From Thalassia testudinum (lineage: Eukaryota; Streptophyta; Magnoliopsida; Alismatales; Hydrocharitaceae): DNA of 64,000 nt. The position numbers and the translations under genes were made by a program. Location: positions 5,022,001-5,086,000 of the forward strand of contig JAZHRO010000062.1 of assembly GCA_037157565.1 (NCBI GenBank), given 5' to 3'. Below the pieces are notes generated by a model. It saw nothing but the letters and a program-made list of their open reading frames with translations. It was not told where the DNA came from and did not search any database. Position 1 is the first letter of the stretch. Each line of letters opens with the position of its first letter. Shown piece after piece: positions 35,111-47,900 of the stretch.

Positions 35111-38100
35111 GATCAATTGGTAAGTCCTATATCTTATCTAATAACTGCCTGAATTCCAATCAGTGTAAATCCTAATGTTTTTTCACTAAATCCTTGTCAT
35201 AACTTCTCATTAAGGACCAAATGACCACTAAAATACAATAAACATGTTACAAGATTTGCCATTAGAACCAACCTAGATGAATAATAACCTTGCATGATTA
35301 AACGACTAATAACACATCTCTATGAAAATACAAATGCAGAATATTGATCATATGCCAAGGCTCACCATTACTCTCATACTACTTACCTAAACTAATATCA
35401 CATACTAAACTTCTATCCACATTTGCACCATTCTATTCATCCAACTTACTCCATGCTCAATTGCTTTGCTCGCATTCTATCGTTATCCAGTTTTAATTGA
35501 GGAAAGCATGCATGGTAGCCGTGTTGCTTGTTTGGAGTTGAGATACAACAGCACTATGTGGATGGTATATACACCTTCTAGCAGTCAAAGCATATTTGCA
35601 CTTTTGCCCCCGCTCTGCAAGCACGGTGATGCACCATTCTGACCTACTACCATCTAGCCAGTTGAGGGTCTACCAAAGAATATGCGATGGTAGGCCTAAA
35701 TTCCTAACCCTTTGGGGGGTAATCCCTTATTTCTATTGTTCTACCTCTTTCCAATTCTTGTCTCTATCTGCTTGTAAAATGCTTCCTCTTTTAAAAATAA
35801 TCAACTGGCCCACACTAGATTTAGAAATAAGTTATATAGCAAATATAAGCAAATTAAATGTAACATAGAAAAAATATAAGATAACAAAATAACATGGAAG
35901 TGATATGACATCATTACTTCTATAGTGCCAACGCTGAGGAAAAAGTCCTCTCTCTACCACTGGTCAAGACTTGTCTTTCTCAAATAGTCAATTAGAGTTG
36001 TGTTTGAACATAGATTTCTTGTAATACCATCGAAAGAAAAGCAATATGCATCACCGGAGGTGGGCGTACATGTGCATATGCTTCCAACTCTTCCTACTCA
36101 TTAATCTCAGAAGTGGATTATCTGGAGGTGCATCAGGACTATGTGGCATATGCTGGCTCCTTAGTGCTAATTATTCATAAGAAAAGTCTTAGTGTACACA
36201 ACTTTATACATACGTCATGTCAACATCACATCATGTGACACATTGTGTATCATATCCTCCCTTCTTACATAAATAGGACATGGGACACGTCAACATGACC
36301 TGATGTTTCATGTCATATCATGCTCTACGTAGAATGTTGTGCACAAAGTTATATATACTTCAATGTCCCTATATCACTACTTCCATGCATGGTCTAGGTT
36401 ATGGATGTATCATATGTACGAATGTCTCTGTATGTCGACACGTGTGATCACATCTATAGTTGCAACCACTACCACTTCCCTTTATCATGGGGAGATGCAA
36501 AAATGACGAGGTAACAAAGAATCCGCTGATCAAAATGAGAAAGCAAGTTGGTCTCAGGGTGGCACGTCAGAGGAAGCATTTAATAATTGCAATCAAAGAA
36601 AGGGTGCCTTTCCCCGTCGTCATGTTTGTGCTGTCATCTACAAGGGGTATTTAATGGCCACGCATACACAAGAATCCAATGTCAATGCAGGGTTCCATGC
36701 TATCCTTTTGATCCATTTCTGTGGAAAGTTCGGAACTGTTCGTAGCACTAAGGACCATATCCGACCCCTAATAGTTATTCCTTGCTTATGAATGGTTAGC
36801 CAGGGAACATATTCCGAAAGGTTGGTTACCACTATTTTGGAATATTCCATCAGATGCATCTCGAATCTATATCAAGGTGGGTGCCAATAAGCGCATCGCA
36901 GCATAACTTTAGGTTCCCTTGAAGGCACATTTCAGGGTCTTCATCTCATCATGCTAAAATGAGGATGGCCTCGAAAGTAGGATGCCCAGCTTTCAAGTTC
37001 ACTCATGGCATGGGAGTTAACAGAAAAATGGTGAAATGTCATAAAGTTGATCATTTGGAATCACCAGATACAACAGAAAAAAGGTTGGGACGTCATAACG
37101 TTGGTAATTTGGAATCACCACATATCACGTAATTCCAGCACCTTGTGCCATACTGTTGTCGAAGTATTGAAACTGTCCTTGTGCACGAAAACGTTCGGGT
37201 TAAATTAGTTATCATAAAAGGCATGTCATATGATAATCTTTTCCCATCGCGACTACACAATGGAGAAATGCTTCCATGTATTGGATGACACTAGTGCAAC
37301 CAAATACAGTCAATTGCTGGTTTTCTTCTCATCGATAGAGTAAGGTGTAAACCATCTGATATATGGAGCTTGGAATTCCTCTCCAGGTCATAGCCGAAAT
37401 TCGGCCTTGAATCTTAGCACCATGCTCCCTTAATCACCTACTTTCCCTATTCAGATCTCTCTATGGTGAGAATCTTTGAAAGCAAGGTTAAGCCTTCTTG
37501 GAACTGACTACGTCCTTTCTTGACATGATCGACCACGTAAATGGTAAAGCCCCTTCGTTGCTAGCTTTTACCCTAGCATTGCTGCTTACAACCTCCTCAA
37601 GGCTAAATCTTAATTCAACATAACAAAGGTGACCTAATAGTCAATTTGGCCACATTCCTACCTCACTCCCTATAAGAATGTATAGGAGTTTCGCACCTCC
37701 CAATGTTTATGGTGACTCCAAGCGGATGAAGTTGTGCTTCCTACATCTTCAACCCCTCATCTCCACCAGGGGGTGGTCGTCTCCACCATCAAGAGATCCT
37801 CCCCCGAGAACGGCGTGACCATCACCCCAACATAGTTCCTTGTTGGTCCCCATCAATTAAAAAGTAGGCAATTATTTACCTAGTCAACAAATGCGGAGCT
37901 TCAACTTCGAGTCATTTTCCAATATACAGCCCACATGTTATTCCAGTGCATTAACCCATCTTATGGAACGGTGTACCTCTGCCCATACTCCAAGCAAGCA
38001 CCTGTAAGAGAAACCACACAGGTTTGTCTTTCATCAGAGATAAACTTCACACCTGAGCAGCTGCTCTTATGAATTTATTCACCGGCTTTACCAATGCACC

Positions 38101-38300
38101 TATCCTTAATCCGTAACTTCAACAAGCCTATGCTTAGCCCATTTCTTTAACTCTTACTATGACACTAGGGCAATAGATGGCAATCGTATTGACAACACAC
38201 CAGAAGCAAATTAAGTAATAAGCGAATAACCACGAACACAAGGCTCCAGAAACACGCCTCATGCTCAAGACTCAAAGCCACTAGTCAAGAACTACAAGTA
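35111..38300. other. Non-coding DNA downstream of the host gene, no gene seen
   Basis: No protein family or element end recognised on either strand. Scattered short open frames (for example 35596-35868, 36460-36654, 36638-36859) lack family motifs. A minus-strand AATAAA at 38079-38074 is one candidate polyadenylation signal for the host gene, about 750 bases after its stop. Confidence 0.4.
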
Positions 38301-38825
38301 GAGAGCCCTACCATCTCCACCACATGAAGACAGATAAGCCTATGATGTTATCCAACCAGTGTATTCGATAAAGCATCAGCAACAAGGTGCTAAAACAGAT
38401 AGAAAATTCATCCTGATGCTGATCCTCCAGCTTCTCCAAAAATGCCCGCATTCCCAATATACTAAGATTCCCAAAGGCCAATGGCAGACCCTGACCTGGC
38501 TCTATCACAGCCTTTATGCCTAAAGCAGAGTATATGACCAACTTATGCTATAAGATATATTAGCCGACAAGCTTGTCACACAATTTAAGCACATTGCATT
38601 CCACTGTTCCCATCTCCACACGTACCTGTTCAGCATGCTTGACCGAAAGAATACCCATATGTACCACTGCAAGGACACACCAGATGTGCATCGTCGTTTG
38701 AAGTTTCAGATCATATCCATAAAAAGTTCCTATAAAGGATGCCAGTTCATAATACAATTTCCTACTGACAAAATAGCACAGATATTCTGTCAAACATACT
38801 GAGAAGATACAAATAGCCGGAGATA

Positions 38826-38981
38826 TTACAGACCAAGGCCGACAGTTCGACCATCCCTTCTCCGGAGTCCAGCAGTGTACTGCTTCTCCAGATCCATCTG
38901 CAGCTCCTCCTGTTTCTTCACGCGGAGATTGCCATCTTTGTCGTCCGGTTTTGCCTCCAACTTCGCATCGCCTTTCACGCC
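38826..38981 (-). CDS. RSRC2-like gene, last exon
   Basis: Acceptor AATTGTAG, 51 codons, then TAA at 38828-38826. It starts GVKGDAK, has a Lys/Glu-rich helix (KQEELQMDLEKQY) and ends RTVGLGL, the usual end of RSRC2-type proteins. The longer open frame 39009-38560 in another frame is a shadow of this exon. Confidence 0.93.
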   Translation of the reverse strand, partial: GVKGDAKLEAKPDDKDGNLRVKKQEELQMDLEKQYTAGLRRRDGRTVGLGL

Positions 38982-41900
38982 CTACAATTGGCCATATGTA
39001 CCAAGGCAAACTCAGACTCTAAAACAGTGTTAGTACGGGGTAATTGTGGATTTATATAGACTAGCATATGCTACTCTAAAGCATAATCAACTTAATAAAA
39101 GCTTACCATGAGCTTTCTAAATTTCTCTTGGCGTTCCCGGTCAGAAAACATAGAGAGATCCCACTGGCTACTCGACTGTAATAAGTGAAAGCACAGATAT
39201 CCACAAAAGAGTCATATAATAGGTGATAGAGCAATTGTCACTAAAACCATGACCCCAGAAAGTTTCCAGAATACAAGAACAAGGACAAACATAAAACTAC
39301 TAGAAAAAAACGACTATAGCATTGAGTTGTAAAATAAGTTTCTACCTCTTCAGTGCTCTTCTTGTTGCCCCACAAAAGCTTCCTCTTTTGTTCAGTGACT
39401 GAGAGACTACCACCCATGAGATTCCTGTTGACTGCAATATGCATGTAATATCATGTGAAATCAATAGTTAACACCAGCTATCTAGCTCAAGGTTAATTTG
39501 CCAAAGATGCATATAAAAAATGGATGTACTAGCATGCAAATTGAAAGTGACCAAAAATTGAGACTCGTGCAGAAACAATAACCACATGAATCCCAACCTA
39601 TTTCTCAGTAACCTGAATCTCCTATGTGCGCTAACGTCATATATGCACAACTGCAAGATGGAATGACAGCGATTACTAGCAAAATCCAAGTGTCAGGACA
39701 TAAACAATTGGGAATTGACAAATTACGTAGAGGTCCCTAAGGACAATACAAATAGCATTGGAAAAAGAAGACATGATATGCAATATCTTCTATTTATACT
39801 CCCTCTTAAGCTGGAAAAGTGTTCACAATGTATGCCTTCGAACAGCATCATCAAAAGATAGGACAAGCTAGAGTGGAGTTATTTACTTATGTAGAAGTGC
39901 ATTACTATTATCTATTTTATTAAGGGTGTCATGTGTTATCTTTCCAAAGCATCTCTCTATATAAAGAGGTCTAGGATGTCTTTTTCAATAAGACATTTCA
40001 TTCTCTTCCTCCCTCAACATGATATCAGAGCAAGGTGGATCATGAACTCTTCATGCTTGAGTATCGTTCCCCACTAAAAAAACCTTAACCCTAGAAACTC
40101 ATCTCTCTCTCCCCCCCTCTCTCCCCGTTGCGTTGCACCACAATCGCATGTAGAGCAGCCAATAGGAGCCTCTGCAACACCCAATGTCACCGCTGGGCCT
40201 ACCCAACGCCACCAACGCATGTGAGAGGCCCCTGCAGGCCGCCGCCACCCCCTGGTGGTGCTCTTCCTCACCTGAGCAGCCCTCTCATGGCAGCTACAAG
40301 GCGCCATAATGATCGGGGATGACTCTATGGGTGTCGTTGCAGGTCTAGCACGGATGTCTCTCACCATCAAGGGTTCTCTTCGTGCTTGATGAGGCCTTTG
40401 ATGAGTTTCTAGATCTGAAATAGTAATGGAAATGCTTCTTTAGCCTCAACATGGCTACCTCTGGGTCATCTCTCTCTTTAGAAGTCAAGCCTATGACTTC
40501 ATCTACCTCTCTAGTAGTCCAAGGCACCTCTATGAAACCTCTATGAAACTCAACAATGTCAGAAACCACCTCCTTTGGGCCTAGGCGTTCAAGATCTTTG
40601 TTGGTGGCCGTAAGAAGCTCTATATACTTACTACGGATCCTCCTAAGGTTGATGCTCTTGATTTCGACAAATATAACCAGGACAATTATCTCATGATACA
40701 TTGGATAATGAATAGCATGGAGCCTCAGATTGCGGTGCATCTCCTATATGACAAGAATGCTAAGGAGACCTAAGACAATCTGTAGAAGTACTCTTAGAGA
40801 TCCAATCATGCCCATTTGTTAGATATTTATCGCTGCATATGGTTCACATCTCAGGGGGGTCATCCTCTACTTGATTATTTTACTAAGATGGAGGGACTAT
40901 TTAAGGAGCTTAATATCCTATTGTGACCTAGACTAGACAAAGGTCGACTCGTGAACAGATTCTTTCCCTAAACAACATTTCTAGAGGTTGTCTACGAAAG
41001 ACTCTACAAGATCTCCTCTAATACTCTTGAAAGAAATGGCAAAGCTGCGAGACGATTTTTTCAAATGAGCGAGAAAGAGGGGGGGAGCGAGAGGTGTGCA
41101 GGGCGTGTGTCGGGTGAGGGGAGGATGGCACTGGCTGGACGGAGGTGGGGAGGAGGTTGCGAAGAAGAGCGACGCCGGTGAGGTGTTTCAAGTGCCTCGA
41201 GAGGGGGCATGTGGCGGCGGGCTGCAGAGACCCGATGAGATGCCTGCGCTGTGGGGGTCTGGGTCACCGAAGATCGGCCTGTAGGCTCCGTGGTCCAGGC
41301 GGCGGGGTATCTTCGAGGAGGGTGGGGACACCTCCACCCCCCCAGAGGGAGCGCCTCTCGTGGAGGTTGAGGCGCCATGGTCGGAGGAGATAGGGTCGCT
41401 GGAAGGAAGGTTGGCATCGACTATGGTAGCGGTGGTGCTGGAGGGGGAGGTGGATGTAGGAGCTCTGAGAAGGGCGATCGTGGCCTTCTTGGGAAATGGC
41501 TGGGGATCTTTTAGGGTGGCCTCCCTCAAGACTGGGTGTTTGGTGCTGCTGGGGCTCGGTCGGGAGGAGCAACGACGCCTGGCCTTCAAGGTGCTGCGAT
41601 GTGGTCAGGGCGTGGTTAAGTGTCGTTGGCCGGTGAGATCGGATGGCGCGCTGGAGGAGCGACCACCGACTGGCGCGAGACAAAAGGTGACGATTGAGGG
41701 GGTTCCCCTCTTCCTCCGCACGGTGGAGGTGGTGGCGGCGGTGGTTGCCCCTTTTGCGAGGCTCCGGGGCTGCGAAGGCCTGGGCCTGAGGTCGGTAGAC
41801 CTGTCGCAGTTCGAGGTGTGGGTGGAGATGAAACCGGGGTGGCAACTCGTGGAGAGGTTGGCTCTCAGATGGGGGAGCTCCTCATGGCTGGTTCGCGTCT

Positions 41901-44900
41901 CACGAGGATCTGGTAAACCAAGATCCTTTGCTGAGGCGGTGGTTGGCAGTGTGGCGACGGTACCTGGAGGCGGAGGAGGTAGGCAAGCGGATGAGGGGCA
42001 GGGTGCTTTCGGGAAGTCTGATGGTCGCAGCGAGGATGGCACAACGGCTGCGATCCCCGGGGCACGATCAAGGGAAGGTGAAAGGGCGGGGATCTTGGAG
42101 GCCGGTGTGGGTCATGCGGAGGAGATTGTGGAGGCACCTGTGACGCTGAGGGAGGTCTTCGCGAAGGAGGCCCCAGGTCTCGTGGAAGGTAGTTGTGGCG
42201 GACCCGGGTCGGGCAGGTTGGACCCAATTGAGGGGGGCGGTGGACCCGATGGGGTTCTCGATTCGAACTTTGACTCGTGGGCAAATTCGACGCTTCGATC
42301 CAGTGGAGCTAGCGGTGTGGGGGCTACAGCTGGAGGCCCGCAACGCGCTCTTGACAGATCGACTAGGCAGCGAGATGCGATGTGGTTGGCGAGGTGGGGA
42401 GCACGCGGAGGTGGAAGCCGAGGATGCCTACACCGCAGCAGCTTACATACAGGCTGAGGTGGTCCTACTGGAGGGGGCACACTGTGGCGGCGTCGACTGG
42501 GAGCAGAGTTGGGGAGAGTCGACGTCAAAGACAGGTGGACATGGGTGTCGCTTCGCCTTCTGGAGGGCATGGCGAGGTGTCGAAGGTGGGCCTGGTAGGA
42601 GGCAGGGGCAGGGCGACGGCCATCTTGAGGGTTTCTGGTGACGAGGAGGGGCAGCGGGTGGTGGGAGCTAATGGTGAAGCTGGGGCAGTGGAGGGTGTTG
42701 TGGCGGTGCAAGGGGTTGATGCGGCGATTGTGCGGCCGGTAGAGGTCTTATCGCAGGGGGGTGACCGCGGGGCAGGTTAGACCGGGGGGCGATGGTGCGG
42801 GGGGTTCGCCCGGTCGGTGTGTGTTGCTGGAGGAGGGAGAGGTGGATGAGGTGGCTGCGGAGATGGGGTTCAAGCGATCAACACAAGGAGTTTTCCGAGC
42901 CCTCTATGGCTAAGGTCCTGTCGTGGAATGTGAGGGGTTTGAATGACTCCTCGAGGCGGGTGGCTCTGCGGGGGTATTTGCAGAGGTGGGGCTCTGACGT
43001 GGTCTTCCTCCAGGAGACGAAATGGGGGAGCTGTGATGAGAGGCTATGGAGGGAGGTGGGGGGAGGTGGTTTTGGGGGTTTCTTGAGCCTGGATGCAGTT
43101 GGAAGCGCGGGTGGAGTTGTTGTGGGATGGAAGGATGATGCTTGCTCCTTGTTGGACTCGGTGGGGTCCCATGTTGTCATTGTCAAATTACAGAGGCGCC
43201 GAGACAATACATGTTTGCTCCTTTCTTCGGTTTATGGCCCGACGGAGGGTTGGAGGAGGCACGCTTTGTGGGAGGATCTGAGCCAGGTTACGGCAGCTTT
43301 TCAGGGGATTCCTTGGTTGATAGGTGGTGACTTTAATGTCACTTTGCTAGCAAAGGATAGACCGAATGGCCGTGGGGGAGTGGACCAAGGGTCTGAGGCG
43401 TTTGCGGGCTTTGTTGCGGAGCAGGGGCTGGTTGACATGCCACCTTCATCCTGTCGTTTCACTTAAAGGAGCTCTAGTGGACAGCGATCCCGGATCGATA
43501 GATTTTTCGCCTCGACGATGTTGGCTGAGTTCCCTATGGCGGAGGTTAGACCCTTGGAGCGGCCATTCTCGGACCACACTCCCTTTGTTGTGGTTGACGA
43601 ATGAGGATTGGAGGCATGGTACATATTTTAAGTTCGACCGGGCATGGCTCCTCAAAGAGGGGTTCAAGGGACTGGTAGAGGAGCGGTGGAGGTCGATTCA
43701 TGTGGATGGTTCAACGACAATCAAATTGGAAGCTAAGTTGCAGGATTTGAGATCCTTCCTGAAGATCCATAAGAAGCAGATTAAGGAGGAACGTGGGGGG
43801 AGAAGGAGAGATGAAGCTCTCGGTGAGATTGCACGACTAGATGGGGTGGAGGATGTTGGTCACCTTTCTGATGTTGATAGGGTCAGCAGAGTGAGGCAGC
43901 TACAGGTGATACAAGAGGAAGACCGGAAGGTTGAGATGGAGTGGAAGGTGAGATCCAGGTAGAGATGGCTAAAAGAAGGCGATTTTAACACTCGATTTTT
44001 TCATATGGCTGCATCAAGAAGGAGGCGGAACTAGATTGACAGGTTGGTGGTGGATAGGGAGGAATTTATGGGAAGAGAGGCAGTGTGGGGGGGAAGCTGC
44101 AAAGTATTTCAGAGATTTTACCGGGAGACGACATGAGGGAAGGTGGAGATGGTTGGGATCTGAGATACCGCGGATCAGGGGTACAGAAGCCGGTTTCTTG
44201 ACGGATCCGTTTGAAGAGGATGAGGTCCACAAGGCAATCTGGGAGCTGAATGTTGATGGTTGTCCGGGTCCGGACGGTTTTCCGGTCGCCTTCTATAAGA
44301 AATTTTGGCCGGTGGTGAAGGAGGATGTGATGCAGGTCATGCAAGAATTTAGAGCTAGAAATTCGAACTTTAACAAGTTGAACAAGTTCTACATGTTCCT
44401 GTTGCCAAAGGAAGGTGCTGAAGAGATCCAAGAGTACAGACCGATAGCCCTCTCGAATGCAATTTACCTAATTGTGGCGAAGCTCCTGGCGAATAGATTG
44501 AGGACCCTGACTGGGATTGTAGACCCGGTGCAAACGACTTTCGTCCCCGGTAGGAATATTTTGGAAGGTTATGTGTTGGCCTCGGAGATCCTGTTGTCCT
44601 GGAAGAGGAGTAAGAAGGAATTCTTGTGGAAAGTTGATTTCAGCAAGACTTATGACTCGGTTCAGTGGTCGTTTCTTTGGGCGTCCTTGGTGAAGAGGGG
44701 CTTCTCACCGGTGTGGATTGACTGGATGAAGAGATGTGTTACCACGATGTCTTTCTCGATGCTTATCAATGGAAATCCGACAGGGGGTTGGATTCAGCCG
44801 AGGAGGGGGGGTAAGGCAAGGGTGCCCTTTGGCCCCGATGCTCTTTGTTATTGCAGCAGATGCACTTGCGGGGGCAGCCAAGAGGTCGTGTGAGAGGAAC

Positions 44901-47900
44901 TTGGTGAGGGGCTTCTCTCTGAGAGACGGGACGAGTATTCCGCTGCTGCAGTATGCGGATGATACGATTTTCTTCATTGAAGGTAGGGAAGCGGAAGCCA
45001 GGAGAATGCGGATTTTACTCTTCTTATTTGGTGAGGCCTCAAGGCTACAGATCAACCTGTCTAAATTCAATTTTGTCCCCTTCAATTGGATTGAGGCGGA
45101 GGCGAGGGGGTGTAGTTTGGGTCTTGGCACAGAACAGGTGAAGCTTCCGATCAGATATTTGGGTTTGCCGCTGACGGATGGCAGGATTCTGATGAGTAGC
45201 TGGGCTCCCCTGGTGGAGAGGCTGGAGGGGAGATTGGCAGGATGGGCATCCAGGCTTCTGTCGAGGGGTGGTAGATTGGTCTTGCTCAAGGCGGTTCTGA
45301 CAGCAATGCCATCGTGTTTCACGTCTGTCCTGAAAATGCCCAAGCAGGTTGTCTTGAGAATAAAGAGGCTTATGAAGAATTTCTTCTGGTCCAACCAGGG
45401 AACGAGTGGACCTGGTGCCAGGTTGGTGGCATGGGAGGTCTGCAGGCCGGTGGAGGAGGGGGGACTTGGGGTGAGGGACCTGGGGAGGTCTAATGATAGC
45501 CTGTTAGTGAAGTGGGTGGGGACCCTCTTGGAGTGCAGGGAGGATTTGGTGGGCAAGGTGTTCGGGACGGCTTATGGTGGCTCGGTGCAGTGGGATCTTC
45601 TGGTATCTCCTCCGATGGATGCTTCGCACTTCTTGAAAGGACTTTCGGCGGTGGCTCCTAGGGTGCATAACTGTTTTATTCCGATGGTGGGAACGAGGGA
45701 GAGCTTCAAGTTCTGGCTAGATGATTGGACGGGGAATGGTGCACTTGCAGGTCGATTTCCAAGACTGTTTGCTTTGTCCCAAAGCAAAGTGGCGTCAGTG
45801 GCCAAGGTGTGGGAAGGTGGGTGGTGCCCGTGCTTTGTAGGAAACCTTTCTAATGCAAGAGCTCATGATTTCCAGAGACTGCTTGAAGAGTTAGAAGGGC
45901 TGCAACCGACTTCCAGTACTGATATGTTTGGCTAGGATGAAGGTGATTTCTCGATGGGGGCTGCCTACAGGAGATTGTCCAGTAGAGTCTCCACAGGTGA
46001 TTGGGATTTGGTGAGGGATTGCAGACAGCTCTGGAAGGCCGCATGTCCTTTAAAGGCCAAGATCTTTGTCTGGCTGCTTAGGAGACTTGTGACAAAGGTT
46101 TGGAGGGCAAGGTGGGCTCCTGAAGAGAGTAAGGTGTGCCCTTCATGTGGAGGTGGGAAGAGATTGACCACCTTTTTTTCACCTGCCCGTTTGTGGTGCA
46201 GATATGGAGCCAGGTGGGAGCGAGGTGGTGGAAATGCAGGTCTTTTGAAGAGTTTTGGTACAGTTTCAGAAGTGGAGGGGATGATGCTGGTCAGGTTGTC
46301 TTCCATACGAAGGAGAGGGCCAGGCCATTGGCAGTGTTATGGGGCATTTGGTTAGGCAGGAATGCTGAGGTCTTCAGAGGCTAGAGGCCTTATGTGGAGA
46401 ATTTTGTGGAGTTTGTAATTTCTTTATTTAATCTTTTGAGTGGATCCTTGTGAGTGGGGGTCCTTGGGGTTTGTCCTTTGTATTGGCGAAGGCCGTTGTC
46501 TCTCTGATTAATATATTTGGGTAGTTATCATTCTGGATAACTACCCTTTCCTCTTTCAAAAATATTGGGTCAGCCACCTCTACTATACCACCTGCCACCA
46601 CGAAGATGTCAGCCTTTCCAATCTCTAATGGGAGTGGTACTCTTAGTGCCAAACATAGACGAGGCCATGGACGTGGTTGGACATACAATCCGTGCATTCA
46701 TTGCTAAAGGACCAATCATCCTTCTGAGAAGTGTTGGGCCAAATTTAGTTATCCTGGTCGGGCGAATGTGGCTATCATTCAAGGGGAGACTCTGCTCCTA
46801 CTCCACTTGGACCTCCTACTCTAACAGCTGATGACTGCTCAACTCGTACAGCTACTAAGGCAGGCAGCCCCATCAGATACTTCTACATCTTTGGCAAATT
46901 GGCAGCATCTAGTAGCTCTACCAACCTAGCCACTATTGCTTCTACCTTATCTTGAGTGGTTGATTCAAATGCTTCCAACCACCTCACTGGTAAGAAAGGT
47001 GCCCTTTTGTCTCTACGCCAGGCTATTATTGTTACTTCAGTCTGTTTGACCAACGGAACCTACTCTCTTGTCTAGTTTTCGAACTTATTGAGACTGACAG
47101 ATGTTTACTATGCTCTTGAGTTTCCCTTAAATTTACTGTCTATTTATAGATCATGTAAAGAGCTTTCCTGTCGAATAATTTTTATGGGCATTATGTGCTT
47201 TTTCAAGACATTTGGACGAGGAAGGTGATTAGTGAGGGGTTAGGTGTGATAGCCTCTACTACATTAATATTCCACACATTTTTGCTAGCGTTGCATCTAT
47301 CTCAACCAATCCAATTTTGTGACACCATCCTCTGGGTCACCCTTCTGTCTCCAGACTTCAGAAAATATTCCTTGAGTCATCTGTTCCTGACAAGCTTGAC
47401 TACAAAGCTTACCAATTGAGAAAAAACCATCCTGTTTCTTTCGCTTCTCACCAAAATAAGAATGCAGCTCATTTTGATTTGATTCATTGTGATGTATGAG
47501 ATCCACATCATAAGTCATTGATCTGTCTATTGTAGTTTGTAGTTTTTATTGATGCTTATAGTCAATTGCCATAGACACTTTCATAATCGACTGATGGATT
47601 CAAACAACCCACATGTATTACCAACAACGGAAATAATTTTGATGGTAAGTTAAACACATTTAATGTACAAGCAATCCAATGAAATATATATATTTGCTAA
47701 TAAAGTCAATGTCCATGACTACATTGACAAGGTAAACATGAACACATCTTAAACATATTAATGTCTTGAAAAAGTTTATATTAATCGACATGCATGAACC
47801 TAAACTTCAAAAGCATTGCAACCTAAAGTGCTCTATACTTGTATGTGTCATGTTCGCAAGTCACCCCTATAGCATCGAGACCACGTAGTAAGCAATCAAT

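Larger units (their letters stand above)
41064..46555 (+). mobile_element. L1-type LINE, near full length, inside the copia element
   Basis: A GC-rich 5' part with ORF1 (zinc knuckles plus a second domain), ORF2 with endonuclease, reverse transcriptase and C-terminal zf-RVT region, and a 3' UTR to about 46555. The order and motifs are those of plant L1-type LINEs. No clear poly(A) tail or target duplication was found. The only match flanking both sides is TTTCAAA, which is too short to trust. Borders are therefore approximate. Confidence 0.85.
39820..47590 (+). mobile_element. Truncated copia element containing a LINE
   Basis: An LTR end (CCCTCAACA at 40011-40019) is followed at once by a primer site, gag, and, after the LINE at 41064-46555, a CCHC knuckle, protease, GAG-pre-integrase and the start of integrase. 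Sequence after about 47590 is unrelated, so the rest of pol and the 3' LTR are lost. The LTR start at 39820 (TGTTCACAATG) is only a guess. A TATA-like CTATATAAAG lies at 39957-39966. The element is antisense to the host gene. Confidence 0.8.

Noticed and set aside
38560..39009. 149-codon minus-strand frame
   Set aside because: Overlaps the last exon of the RSRC2-like gene in a wrong frame. The exon's own frame has family motifs and splice sites.
41264..42711. Long minus-strand frames over the LINE 5' region
   Set aside because: Shadows of the GC-rich sense ORF1. The plus strand carries the zinc knuckles.
44705..45556. 283-codon minus-strand frame
   Set aside because: Antisense to the LINE reverse transcriptase, whose motifs are clear on the plus strand.
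41056..46560. TTTCAAA as the LINE target duplication
   Set aside because: Seven AT-rich bases, with no poly(A) tail in front of the right copy. Too weak to define borders.
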